53,672 nucleotides of DNA from CAWHYG01 sp963833505 (GCA_963833505.1 CAWHYG010000002.1:1-53672); one strand, 5' to 3'. Positions 8,918 to 17,823 are shown, counted from the stretch's first letter. The notes: generated from the letters alone by a model not told the origin. Translations and numbers: made by a program.

Positions 8918-9552
8918 GTCGACCTCACGTCCAGCGCCGCGCTCAGGCGGCGTGACGGTAGAACCTCCGCCACGCGCGACAGCTCGGCGACCGTTGCCTT
9001 GCGCTGGCGCAGCGCATCCTGGAGCGCCTCCATCGCGGTCTCGGGCCCCACCAGACGCTCGAAGCGGAAGCAGTCGGCGACGGTGCGCGCGGGCGAGGTG
9101 ATGCGCGCCGGCACGCCCTCGAACTCGGTCTTCTGCACCCCGAACGTCCAGGCTGGGCCGCTGAAGCGCACGATGCGCAGCCGGAGTTCCCTCAGGCGCG
9201 GCGCGCGGGCCTTGTGCGGAATCGCGATCCAGACCTCGGCCGGCGTCTGGGTTCCGATGCCGTGGACGCGCAGCGCCGAAAGCAGGCAGACCATGCTGTT
9301 CGGCACGCGCGCACAGGCCATGGCGAGCGAGTAGTTCTCGGTCGGCTCGGCGTCCGCGACCCGGTACAGCCCGCGGCCGACGCGCTCGACGCTGCCGGAG
9401 CGCACGAGAGCAGGGAGTTGGTCGCGGGTCAGGCCGGCCGCCTCGATCTGGACCGGGCGGAAGAACCCGGTGATGCCGGCGGCATGGAGTCGGCCGAGGG
9501 GCCCGTCAGTCCCGACGTCTCGACTCATTTTGTCGGCACGGGGTCGTGGCAT
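8914..9552 (-). CDS. abiEi: AbiEi-type antitoxin / winged-helix autoregulator
   Basis: A 212-residue protein of the AbiEi antitoxin family. The N-terminal winged helix (about residues 15-70, ending VERVGRGLYRVAD) is followed by the conserved middle domain with the pattern SALRVHGIGTQTPAEVWIA and a C-terminal SPARTVADCFRF segment. AbiEi proteins neutralise AbiEii and repress their own operon by binding inverted repeats; such repeats lie at this gene's start (9531-9559) and just upstream (9595-9622). The start is uncertain: GTG at 9603, ATG at 9552 or ATG at 9528, none with a clear RBS. I chose 9552; 9528 would leave both repeats upstream. Its stop overlaps the toxin start by four bases. Confidence 0.87.
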   Translation of the reverse strand: MPRPRADKMSRDVGTDGPLGRLHAAGITGFFRPVQIEAAGLTRDQLPALVRSGSVERVGRGLYRVADAEPTENYSLAMACARVPNSMVCLLSALRVHGIGTQTPAEVWIAIPHKARAPRLRELRLRIVRFSGPAWTFGVQKTEFEGVPARITSPARTVADCFRFERLVGPETAMEALQDALRQRKATVAELSRVAEVLPSRRLSAALDVRST

Positions 9553-9559
9553 GCCGACA
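9531..9559 (-). promoter_or_regulatory. Inverted repeat 1, probable AbiEi operator
   Basis: TGTCGGCA (9531-9538) and TGCCGACA (9552-9559) are perfect inverted arms with a 13-base centre, and flanking A/T bases extend the match. It overlaps the candidate abiEi start codons. Confidence 0.6.
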
Positions 9560-9594
9560 ATATGCGTCAGTCGGTGGTTGTGGTCCACACAAAA

Positions 9595-9622
9595 TGTCGG
9601 CACAAAGGACGGGCTGCCGACA
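9595..9622 (-). promoter_or_regulatory. Inverted repeat 2, probable AbiEi operator
   Basis: The same arms, TGTCGGCA (9595-9602) and TGCCGACA (9615-9622), have a 12-base centre and extend outward to 12 of 13 matching positions. The site lies between the hsdM stop and abiEi, about 63 bases centre-to-centre from repeat 1. Confidence 0.6.
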
Positions 9623-9633
9623 TTCTGCGCCCA

Positions 9634-11817
9634 TTACCCAGCCCGCCCGCCCGTCACCTCCGCCAGCATCCGCATGATGTCGCCCTCAATGGCCCGAATG
9701 TCGGCCTCGATCTCCTCGAGGGGGCGCGGTGGGGTGTAGCGGTAGAAGTAGCGGTTGAAGTTGATCTCGTAGCCGATGAGGCCAACGCGGCCGTCCTTCG
9801 GATCGCGCTTGCCGGTGTCGATCCAGGCGTCCGGGACGTGAGGCGTCACCTCGCGGCCGAAGAAGGCGCGCACGCTGGCTGGCACGCCCTCGGCATCGGC
9901 AGGATCGTCGCCGGGCTGCAGCGGGACGCTCTCGGTGTCCCGCAGCTCCGGATCTGGCTCCGGGTTGCCGTCCTGGTCGCGGCAGATCACGCCCGTCTCG
10001 TCCCGCTCCGAGAGCGCGGAGAGGATCGCCTTGCGAACGGGCGCCGGAAGCTTCAGGCCGCCCTTGCGGGCCGCGGCGTCCAGCGCACGCTCGAACTCGT
10101 CGCGGTCCGTGAACCTGGTGGCCGGGAGCCCACGCAAGAGCGCGCGGATCGCCTCCTGCAACGCGCGCCCCTCGGCCTGCTCCTTCGCGGCCGCCGCGCC
10201 CTTCTTCTTCGACTGGGCGAGCGACTGGAAGCCTTTCTCCTCCTCGAGCCGCGCAATGCGTTCGGCAGCCGCCTGGAAGCTCAGCCGCAGCGGGCGTTCG
10301 ACGGTGATCTTGCGGAAGCCGAAGTGGGTGCTCGGGAAGATGCGGCTGACCACGACCTCTTCGTCCTTCCCGTTCCTCATGATCCTGCGCATCTCTCCGT
10401 CGCGGAAGCCGGCGAGGAGCTTCACGATGTCCTGCGCCCGATCCGGCGGGATCTCGCGGCGTTTGTCGCCAAGGCTCTTGCGCATCGGTACGCTGAAAAG
10501 TCCCGACTTGGCCTCCTGATCGAAGTGCGAGGCGTCGATGAGCTGCACCTTCCCTTTGCGTTCGGCAGCCTTGCGGTTGGTCACGACCCACACGTAGGTC
10601 GCAATCCCCGTGTTGTAGAAGAGCTGCTCGGGTAGAGCGATCAGCGCCTCAAGCAGGTCGTGCTCGAGGATAAAGCGGCGAATCTCGCTCTCGCCGCTCC
10701 CGGCGTCGCCGGTGAAGAGCGGCGAGCCGTTCATGATAATGGCGATGCGCGAGCCGCCTTCCTTCGGTTCCTTGGCGTGCGCCAGCATGTGCAGCAGGAA
10801 AAGGAGCTGGCCGTCGCTGATCCGCGGCAGCCCCGGACCGAAGCGGCCGGAAACGCCGCGCTCGTGCTCGGCGCGCACGGCGTCCTCGTCGCGCTTCCAG
10901 TCCTTGCCATACGGCGGATTGGCGATCAAGTAGTCGAAGCCGCGTCCCGCGTGGCGGTCGTTCGACAGCACGCTTCCGTAAGAGATGTTGTCCGCGTCGC
11001 GTCCGGTCGGGTCTTTCATGAAGAGGTCCGACTTCGAGACCGCCCACGTCTCGGGGTTCACCTCCTGCCCGAAGAGGTGGATCTCGGCGGCAGGGTTGAT
11101 GGCGGGGCGCAGCAGGTCGCCGTACTTGCGCAAACCGACGGTGACGTGCTCCTTGGTGATCATGAGCATGCCGCCCGAACCGCAGCAGGGGTCGTAGACC
11201 GTGCGCACGACGCCTTTGCGCCCCATGCGGTCCGAGTCGCCGGCGAGCATCAGGTCCACCATCAGGTGCACCACGTCGCGTGGCGTGAAGTGCTCGCCCG
11301 GGTTCTCGTTCAGCGCCTCGTTGAACTTGCGGATCAGCTCCTCGAAAATCGTGCCCATCGTGGGGTTGTCGATCTTGTCCGGGTGGAGATCGACGTTCTT
11401 GAACCGTTCGAGCACCTGGAAGAGAAGACCCGCCTCGTCGAGCTTGCTGATCGTGTTATCGAAGTCGAACTTCTCGATCACCTCGCGCATGTTGGGGCTG
11501 AAGCCGGCGATGTAGTTGCGCAGGTTGGCGGCAAGGTGGGGGGCGTCCGCCAGCAGCTTCTCGAAGTCGTAGCGGGAGGTGTTGTAGAAGGCGAAACCGG
11601 AGGCGCGCCGGAGCTGGGCATCGAGATCCCCGAGGCCCTTGCCCTTGAGCTGTCCCTGGCGCTCGAGGGCCTTCTTCTTCGTGTCTGCCAGCACGCAGTC
11701 GAGGCGGCGCAACACGGTGAGCGGAAGGATGACGTCCTGGTACTTGCCGCGTTTGAAGGTGTCGCGGATGAGGTCCGCGACGCCCCAGAGGAAGCTGACG
11801 ATCTCGCTGTGATTCAC
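9634..11817 (-). CDS. hsdM: Type I restriction-modification methyltransferase subunit M
   Basis: A 727-residue N6-adenine methyltransferase subunit. It has the HsdM_N helical domain (NHSEIVSFLWGVADLIRD start), the AdoMet-binding motif DPCCGSGGMLMI and the catalytic NPPY in LIANPPYGKDW. The last 200 or so residues form a helical extension seen in longer HsdM proteins. The start is a GTG at 11817, only 9 bases after the stop of the LVIVD-repeat gene, with purine-rich GGCGAAGGAG abutting it. The start matches the usual family N-terminus. It is the first gene of the defence cluster; no intergenic space exists for a promoter, so transcription must begin inside or before the upstream gene. Confidence 0.95.
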   Translation of the reverse strand: MNHSEIVSFLWGVADLIRDTFKRGKYQDVILPLTVLRRLDCVLADTKKKALERQGQLKGKGLGDLDAQLRRASGFAFYNTSRYDFEKLLADAPHLAANLRNYIAGFSPNMREVIEKFDFDNTISKLDEAGLLFQVLERFKNVDLHPDKIDNPTMGTIFEELIRKFNEALNENPGEHFTPRDVVHLMVDLMLAGDSDRMGRKGVVRTVYDPCCGSGGMLMITKEHVTVGLRKYGDLLRPAINPAAEIHLFGQEVNPETWAVSKSDLFMKDPTGRDADNISYGSVLSNDRHAGRGFDYLIANPPYGKDWKRDEDAVRAEHERGVSGRFGPGLPRISDGQLLFLLHMLAHAKEPKEGGSRIAIIMNGSPLFTGDAGSGESEIRRFILEHDLLEALIALPEQLFYNTGIATYVWVVTNRKAAERKGKVQLIDASHFDQEAKSGLFSVPMRKSLGDKRREIPPDRAQDIVKLLAGFRDGEMRRIMRNGKDEEVVVSRIFPSTHFGFRKITVERPLRLSFQAAAERIARLEEEKGFQSLAQSKKKGAAAAKEQAEGRALQEAIRALLRGLPATRFTDRDEFERALDAAARKGGLKLPAPVRKAILSALSERDETGVICRDQDGNPEPDPELRDTESVPLQPGDDPADAEGVPASVRAFFGREVTPHVPDAWIDTGKRDPKDGRVGLIGYEINFNRYFYRYTPPRPLEEIEADIRAIEGDIMRMLAEVTGGRAG

Positions 11818-11826
11818 TCCTTCGCC

Positions 11827-14601
11827 TTACCGGATCACCGCCCAGCGAACCATCTTGTGCCCCGCCGGCGTCTCGAGGCGGATGATGTAGAGCCCCGCCG
11901 GCAGACGGCGGCCGGCGCGATCCAGCGGCTCCCAGCTCCGCTGATAAGATCCCGGTTTCATTCCGGGCCAGAGGCTCTCGGAGACCTCGCGGCCTTCCAG
12001 ATCGAAGACCCGCAAGGTGACGTCCCCGGAGCGCGGCAGTGTGAAAGCCACGGTGGGGGCGCCCGCCGCGGGATTCGGCCGGACGCTCAAGGACATGACA
12101 GCAGCCGGCATCTCGGCCGGCAGCGGCCCGAGCACGTTCTCGAGTCCCTGCGGCCCGAAAACCTCGACCTGATACTCGTAGGGCACGCCGGGTTCCGCCC
12201 CGGTGTCGAGGTACTGGAACTGCCCGCCGTTCGGCCTCAAGAGCGACGTGATCTCCGTCCAGGATCCGCCGGGGACCCGCCGTTCCACGCGCAAGCCGGT
12301 CAGGTCGAATCCGTCCAGAATCCGGCAGGTGACGAGGATCCCATCGTCGCGAGCGACGGCGGTGGGCGCAAGCAGCACCGGGGTATTCGCGTCCACGATG
12401 TAGAACGACCAGCCCCGCGGAGGCTTGCTCAGATGCGAGTATCCGGCGGCCTGGTCGACCGCCCGCACGCGCCAGTAATACATCGTGTGAACGTGGAGAA
12501 TACCCGGCAGGAACGCGTAGGTGGTGTCGGTCTGCGTGTCGATCGAATCCGCGGTGGTGAAGGTCGGATCCTGGCCCCAGATGAGATGGTAGCTCACGGT
12601 ATCCGCCGGATCGATGGGATGGGCCGCCTGCCAGAACAGGGACGGCTGATCGGTGTGGAGCGAATCTCCGTTCGCGGGCAGAAGGAGCTGGAAGGTCCCG
12701 ATGGGCGGGGGCGGACACTGCGCCGCGATGACCTGCATTCCCGAGCCGGCGTCGGCGATGAAGGCGTAACCTCCGGAAACGGCCGTATCTTGCGCGTAAT
12801 CGGGCGTCTTGACCGTGCCCAGCGATGTCGGAAGAGCCGGATTGGACACGTCGACGATCTGCACCCCGGACGAACCCAGCGCCACGTAGGCGGTCAAACC
12901 CGAGACGGTCACTCCGGTGGCGGAGCCCGCGAGCTGCAGGCTTCCCACGATGGTGGGTTTGGTGGGGTCGGTCACATCGGCGATCTGCAGTCCGGAGGTC
13001 AGATCCGCCAGGTAGGCATAATGTCCCACGAGGCTGACGTTCATGGCCTGTCCCGGCGTGGTCAAGTGACCGAGGATCCGGGGAGAGGTGGGATTGGCCA
13101 CGTCGACGATCTGGAGCCCGCCGTAGTCGTTCGCGATGTAGACCAGCGAATCGACGACCACGTCGCCCCGTGCCACGTTGGTGAGCGGGAGCGTTCCCAC
13201 GATCTGTGGAGAAGCCGGATTCGAGACGTCGGCGATCTGGAGGCCGCCGGTCTGACAGGCCACGTAGGCGTGTGTTCCGGCTGCGGCGACGCCCAGGGCG
13301 AATCCGGGGTTGCTGACCGATCCGAGAATGGTGGGCGACGTCGGGTTGGCTACGTCGATGGCGATGAGCAGGTCGGACTGGTCGTCTGCGACGTACGCCA
13401 GCGTGTCCACGACGGCGAGGTCATGGGCCCAGGACGGTGTGTCCACGGAGCCCACGATTCGAGGACTCACGGGATTGGAAACGTCCATGACCTGGAGCCC
13501 GCTGTTTCCGTCGGCAATGTAGGCATAGGTTCCCGAAACGGCCAGGGCGTCGGATTCTCCGGGAGTGTCGTCGCCACCGAGGATCGGAGGCGCGATCGGA
13601 TTGCTCGCGTCCACGATCTGAAGGCCGGCGGAATAGTCCGCAACGTAGGCGAAACCGTTGGCCACCCGGACCTCTTGCGGATGGCCGATGTCGGGCATGG
13701 CGAGCTGCCCGACCAGGGTGGGGTGCGCCGGGTTCGTCACGTCAAAGGTCATGAGACCCCAGTTCCAGACGGTGACAAATGCGTATCCGCCCGAGACGTC
13801 CACGCCGTGCGCGATATCGGGCGTGACCACCCCGCCCACGATGTGGGAGTTGGCCGCGTTCGAGATATCGACGATCTGAAGTCCCGAGGTCTTGGCCGCG
13901 ACGTAGGCGTAGGTTCCCTGTATGGCGACGTCCATGGCCATGTCGGTTGTCGGCACCGTCATAAGGATGGTCGGAACGGCGCTGCTGGAAACATCGACGA
14001 CCTCGAGGCCGACGGCGCCGTCTGCCACGTAGGCCGTCGTCCCCACCACTGCGACGTTGTACGCGTAGCTTGGAAGACGCAGGCTCCCCAGGATTTTGAG
14101 CGCGGCAGGGTTGGAGACGTCGATCACGATCAGTCCGGCCTGGAACGCGGCCACGTAGGCGATGGTTCCGACCACCGCCACGCCATAGGCGGGGCCCGAC
14201 GTGACGATGGATCCCGCCAGGTGCGGATTCGCGGGGTTGGACACGTCGACCACGAGTAGACCGGAGTTCTGGTCGGCGACATATACATCATTGCCGGCGG
14301 CGGTCACGCCCAGCGCATAACCGGTGGTTGCGAGCTGGCCCACCACGTGGAGACTGTCGGCGTTGGACACGTCCACGATCTGCAGTCCGGCTGCGTGAGC
14401 GGCGACAAAGGCGAGGTTCCCCTTCACCGCGACGCCCCAGGACTGGTCCGGCAGGGCGATTCCGCTCCGCAGATGAAGATATTGGGTGTAGTCCACGCAG
14501 GCTGCGCCCGTCGATGGGCGCAACAGCGAACTGAGAACGAGGGCCGCCAGGCCTACGTGGGGCAACCGGGCCATAGAACGGCTCGAGGATCGCGGTACCA
14601 T
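11827..14601 (-). CDS. Secreted LVIVD-repeat protein with FlgD-like C-terminal domain
   Basis: A 924-residue exported protein. A signal peptide (hydrophobic run LAALVLSSLL) is followed by 14 repeats of about 42 residues with the consensus AYVA-x-x-x-x-GLQIVDVSNP (residues about 50-650), which should fold as a beta-propeller-like array. Next come a fibronectin-III-like region and a FlgD-like domain starting VRPNPAAGAPT and ending in the tail typical of sorted surface proteins (LPAGLYIIRLETP). The start at 14601 has GGGAGGGGGG six bases upstream and begins the signal peptide; an upstream extension to 14760 has no support. The function is unknown; the repeats suggest surface display or binding. 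The product ends nine bases before hsdM. Confidence 0.88.
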   Translation of the reverse strand: MVPRSSSRSMARLPHVGLAALVLSSLLRPSTGAACVDYTQYLHLRSGIALPDQSWGVAVKGNLAFVAAHAAGLQIVDVSNADSLHVVGQLATTGYALGVTAAGNDVYVADQNSGLLVVDVSNPANPHLAGSIVTSGPAYGVAVVGTIAYVAAFQAGLIVIDVSNPAALKILGSLRLPSYAYNVAVVGTTAYVADGAVGLEVVDVSSSAVPTILMTVPTTDMAMDVAIQGTYAYVAAKTSGLQIVDISNAANSHIVGGVVTPDIAHGVDVSGGYAFVTVWNWGLMTFDVTNPAHPTLVGQLAMPDIGHPQEVRVANGFAYVADYSAGLQIVDASNPIAPPILGGDDTPGESDALAVSGTYAYIADGNSGLQVMDVSNPVSPRIVGSVDTPSWAHDLAVVDTLAYVADDQSDLLIAIDVANPTSPTILGSVSNPGFALGVAAAGTHAYVACQTGGLQIADVSNPASPQIVGTLPLTNVARGDVVVDSLVYIANDYGGLQIVDVANPTSPRILGHLTTPGQAMNVSLVGHYAYLADLTSGLQIADVTDPTKPTIVGSLQLAGSATGVTVSGLTAYVALGSSGVQIVDVSNPALPTSLGTVKTPDYAQDTAVSGGYAFIADAGSGMQVIAAQCPPPPIGTFQLLLPANGDSLHTDQPSLFWQAAHPIDPADTVSYHLIWGQDPTFTTADSIDTQTDTTYAFLPGILHVHTMYYWRVRAVDQAAGYSHLSKPPRGWSFYIVDANTPVLLAPTAVARDDGILVTCRILDGFDLTGLRVERRVPGGSWTEITSLLRPNGGQFQYLDTGAEPGVPYEYQVEVFGPQGLENVLGPLPAEMPAAVMSLSVRPNPAAGAPTVAFTLPRSGDVTLRVFDLEGREVSESLWPGMKPGSYQRSWEPLDRAGRRLPAGLYIIRLETPAGHKMVRWAVIR

Positions 14602-14900
14602 GTTGGTCCCCCCTCCCTGATCCCAATTCCAGCCGAAAAATCCAGGTCGGCTTCCGGCAAGATCGAGCATAGCACCAACTTCGGAGAAGGGGCAGCCCGG
14701 CACAAGAACGATCGGTCTGGTCGAACGGCACCGACGGGGGACCGATGCGGCAGGACCCACGCCGGAGGCGCGGAGTCTCGGCGTCGGCGGACATCGATCC
14801 GTGTCGTTTCGGCGCGAGTCGCGCGGATCATTCTGATGCCGCCTCCGAGCCTGACCGATGCCGGATGAATGCTCGGGCGATCTGGTCTACCCTCCCCGCG
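14602..14900. other. Divergent intergenic region
   Basis: Separates the LVIVD-repeat gene (minus) from the AspT-like transporter (plus) and must hold both promoters. I see no convincing -35/-10 pair or palindrome. Confidence 0.4.
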
Positions 14901-16541
14901 ATGATCGCTCTTCTTCTCCAAAACCCGCTTCTGCTGCTCTTCGTGGTGCTGGCGGTCGGGTATCCGCTCGGCCGGATCAAGATCGCCGGCGTCAACCTCG
15001 GGGTGGCCGCGGTGCTGTTCGCCGGGCTGGCCATCGGGGCGCTCCATCCGGACATGAAGCTTCCGGAGCTGGTCTACCAGCTTGGACTGGTTCTCTTTGT
15101 CTACACCGTGGGGCTGAGCAACGGCTCGGGTTTCATCGCCTCGTTCCGCCGCCAGGGGCTGCGCGACAACCTCCTGGTCGCCGGAGCGCTCGTCTTTGGC
15201 GCCCTACTCTGCGTGGCGGCGGCGCGGATCGTGCACCTGCGGCCCACTCTGGCGGCGGGCCTGTTCGCGGGAAGCCTGACCAACACGCCGGCGCTCGCTG
15301 CTCTTCTTGATGTAATCAAGGCGTCCTGGCCGGCCGCGCAGCGCGACGCCGCTTTGGCCGATCCGGTGGTCGGGTACTCCGTCACCTATCCGATCGGAGT
15401 GGTGGGGACGATCCTGGCGATCGTCGCGAGCCAGCGGCTCTGGAAGGTCGACTACGCCCGTGAGGCGACCGCTCTCCGTTCGTTGGGCGGAGGCGGCGCG
15501 ACCCTGCCGAGCGCGACCGTGCGGGTGACCCGGACGGATGCGGGCGCGCGGACGGTCGGCGAGATCGTCCGCGACCAGGCGTGGGACGTGGCGTTCGGTC
15601 GCGTCTTTCGCGGCGGCCACGCCCTTCCGGTGCAAGGAGGCATGCGCTTCCAGTCCGGCGACCTCGTCACCGTCGTCGGAACTCCGGAGAATCTCGAGCT
15701 CGCCACCGCCTATCTGGGAGAGGCCAGCGCGCGGCTCATCGACCTCGATCGAGGCGAGCTGGATTATCGCCGCATCTTCATCTCGAATCCCAAGGTGGTC
15801 GGTCGGAGGCTCAAGGACCTGAACCTCGGACGCCGTTTCGGCGCGGTCGTGACCCGCCTGCGCCGCGGCGACACCGAGTTCGTTCCTCACGGAGACACCG
15901 TTCTCGAACCCGGAGATCGGGTGCGCGTCCTCACGCGCCGGAGTGAAATGGCCGCCGTGAGCGCCTTCTTCGGCGACTCCTACCGCGCACAGAGCGAGGT
16001 CGACATCCTCTCCTTCAGTTTCGGGCTCGGCTTGGGGCTCCTGCTCGGACTGGTTCCGTTTCCCCTGCCCGGCGGATTGACCTTTCATCTGGGCCTGGCC
16101 GGCGGCCCTCTCATCGTCGCCCTGGCGCTGGGCGCCATCGGCAGAACCGGCCCGTTCGTCTGGTCGCTTCCCTACAGCGCAAACCTCACGCTCCGCCAGG
16201 CCGGCCTGGTTCTCTTCCTGGCCGGCATCGGCACGCGCGCGGGCGGGGCGTTCTTCCAGACGATCCGGCGCGCCGACGGACTGGTGCTTCTCGCCGTCGG
16301 CGCCGTTGTGACCTGCGCCGTGGTTCTGGCCGCGCTTTGGGTTGGTCACCGGCTGCTCAAGATCCCGATGAGCCTTCTCGGCGGGATGATCGGAGGTTTG
16401 CAGACCCAACCGGCCGTCCTCGGGTTCGCGCTGGAGCAGACCGGGAACGAGTTGCCCAACCTCGGTTACGCCACCGTCTATCCGACCGCGATCGTGCTCA
16501 AGATCATCCTGGCGCAGCTTGTGCTCGTGGGGGCGAAATAG
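14901..16541 (+). CDS. AspT/YidE/YbjL-family transporter with two RCK_C domains
   Basis: A 546-residue membrane protein of the aspartate:alanine exchanger superfamily (AspT/YidE/YbjL duplication type). About five N-terminal membrane segments (LLLFVVLAVGYPLGRIKIAG is typical) are followed by two cytosolic TrkA_C/RCK_C-like modules near residues 195-260 and 280-360. A second set of membrane helices then contains the family-typical TGPFVWSLPYSANLTLRQ-like stretch. Members exchange carboxylates or are uncharacterised, so the substrate is unknown. The ATG at 14901 begins the first helix; in-frame ATG at 14865 and 14745 add polar residues unlike the family. No strong RBS is visible at any of the three. 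Confidence 0.88.
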   Translation: MIALLLQNPLLLLFVVLAVGYPLGRIKIAGVNLGVAAVLFAGLAIGALHPDMKLPELVYQLGLVLFVYTVGLSNGSGFIASFRRQGLRDNLLVAGALVFGALLCVAAARIVHLRPTLAAGLFAGSLTNTPALAALLDVIKASWPAAQRDAALADPVVGYSVTYPIGVVGTILAIVASQRLWKVDYAREATALRSLGGGGATLPSATVRVTRTDAGARTVGEIVRDQAWDVAFGRVFRGGHALPVQGGMRFQSGDLVTVVGTPENLELATAYLGEASARLIDLDRGELDYRRIFISNPKVVGRRLKDLNLGRRFGAVVTRLRRGDTEFVPHGDTVLEPGDRVRVLTRRSEMAAVSAFFGDSYRAQSEVDILSFSFGLGLGLLLGLVPFPLPGGLTFHLGLAGGPLIVALALGAIGRTGPFVWSLPYSANLTLRQAGLVLFLAGIGTRAGGAFFQTIRRADGLVLLAVGAVVTCAVVLAALWVGHRLLKIPMSLLGGMIGGLQTQPAVLGFALEQTGNELPNLGYATVYPTAIVLKIILAQLVLVGAK

Positions 16542-17263
16542 CGGCGATCGCGCCAGGCAGGTCCTTCCTGATCGTGAACCGGTGCGGCCGGACGCTGCCG
16601 GTCCGCGCCCGCGACGATCGTCCACCCGCAGGCTCGGAGGAGCGACTCTGCGGCCTCGACTCGCGCAATTCAGAGGCCGGGAGGACCGCCCGGATCGCCG
16701 CGAACGGGGCCGCGGCATTGAGTCGGCGGCCTGCCAGGATGTCCCATTGCGAGACGCATCGGACGCCCAGAGCTCAAAGCGAGAGGACTCAAGCCTGGAA
16801 AACCGGATAACTCATTGAGTTTCAACGCCGCCTCGTTGGCACGATTCTGGACCTCACTTTCATGTGATTGTGAGCGGACGACTGTTGGTGAGCCAAAGAT
16901 GACCGTGTCGCAGGAAAGTGCGTTCGGCCCCCCGGCGCACTTTCCTGCCCGGCATCCGGATCTCGGCATCGCAGCCCCGCCAAGGAGCTTTGACCGTCTT
17001 GTCCCAATCCGGCCCGGATCGGCCGAACCGCATAACCCGGTAGAATCCAGGCAGTTCCGATGACGCCGGTGCAACCAGGAAGCCTCCTGTCGGCCCTCGA
17101 CACCCATCTCGTCCCTTTCCAGCCATAGCGGCACGGACCCGGATCACGTTCTCTATCGGCTAGTTATTCCAGAATAGAGGACATTGGCACCGCCGTTGCG
17201 TCCACGCAGCAGCTGTCCATCCGCTGAGGTCCTCCGGACTCCGGATCCAACAAGGAGAAGAAG
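16542..17263. other. Intergenic region with hairpin
   Basis: A 722-base gap with no credible gene; its open frames are arginine-rich and lack RBS. It contains a 13-bp perfect stem at 16910-16948. An RBS (AAGGAGAAGAAG) for the next gene ends the gap. Confidence 0.5.
16910..16948. repeat. Perfect 13-bp inverted repeat
   Basis: GCAGGAAAGTGCG (16910-16922) pairs exactly with CGCACTTTCCTGC (16936-16948) around a 13-base GC-rich loop. No T-run follows, and it lies 369 bases after the nearest upstream stop, so a simple terminator is unlikely. Confidence 0.7.
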
Positions 17264-17809
17264 ATGATGTCTCGCCGCACGCTCACTTCCCTCGCGCTCG
17301 TCGCCATCGCCTGCACCTGGATTCTCTCCGGCTGTGGCCGGGATCGCGTGGTCGGTCCGCAATCTGCGCCCTCGAACGGCGTCGCCTCCAACTCGATCCA
17401 GTTTCTGAGACAGCCGACCGGGCCGGAGCCCATGTCCTGGGGAGGGCACCAGAAATCGGCTTCGGTGTTCATCCGGTCGCGTGATGGCGGACAGGTCCAG
17501 TGCGGCCGTTACACGCTCACCTTTCCGCCGGGAGCGCTCCCCCAGGACACGACCATCACCATCCAGGACGCCGGGGACGGCTATCTCCATTGCGTCCTGA
17601 AACCGCACGGCATCCAGTTCCTCGTTCCCGTCCAGCTCCAGATGAACCTGGATGGCATCAACGTCAGCCCCTACACCGACTGGACGATCTTCTGGCACAA
17701 CGACGCGAACGGCAAGTGGGAAGATCAGCACGCGGTGTTCACTTCCAGCAGCCTGACCGCGAGCCTCCACCACTTCTCCGACTACCAGGGCGGCCGGGCC
17801 GGCTGGTAG
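17264..17809 (+). CDS. Small lipoprotein, ZU5-like beta domain
   Basis: A 181-residue predicted lipoprotein. A basic, hydrophobic N-terminus ends in lipobox LSGC (cysteine at about 24). The mature part is beta-rich: a segment CGRYTLTFPPGALPQDTTIT resembles the ZU5-like pattern (glycine-rich strand, then FPPGAL), and near the end WTIFWHNDANGKWED is followed by a helix-like HHFSDYQGG. Such domains occur in exported bacterial proteins, but I do not recognise a function. The ATG at 17264 has AAGGAGAAGAAG just upstream. It lies 14 bases before the membrane-protein gene and is probably cotranscribed with it. Confidence 0.75.
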   Translation: MMSRRTLTSLALVAIACTWILSGCGRDRVVGPQSAPSNGVASNSIQFLRQPTGPEPMSWGGHQKSASVFIRSRDGGQVQCGRYTLTFPPGALPQDTTITIQDAGDGYLHCVLKPHGIQFLVPVQLQMNLDGINVSPYTDWTIFWHNDANGKWEDQHAVFTSSSLTASLHHFSDYQGGRAGW

Positions 17810-17823
17810 GCGCAAGAACGGAC

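Noticed and set aside
10660..14259. A 1199-codon open frame on the plus strand
   Set aside because: It lies antisense to hsdM and the LVIVD gene, both with clear homology. Repetitive GC-rich sequence removes stops on the other strand. The translation is a histidine-, valine- and arginine-rich string with no recognisable domain.
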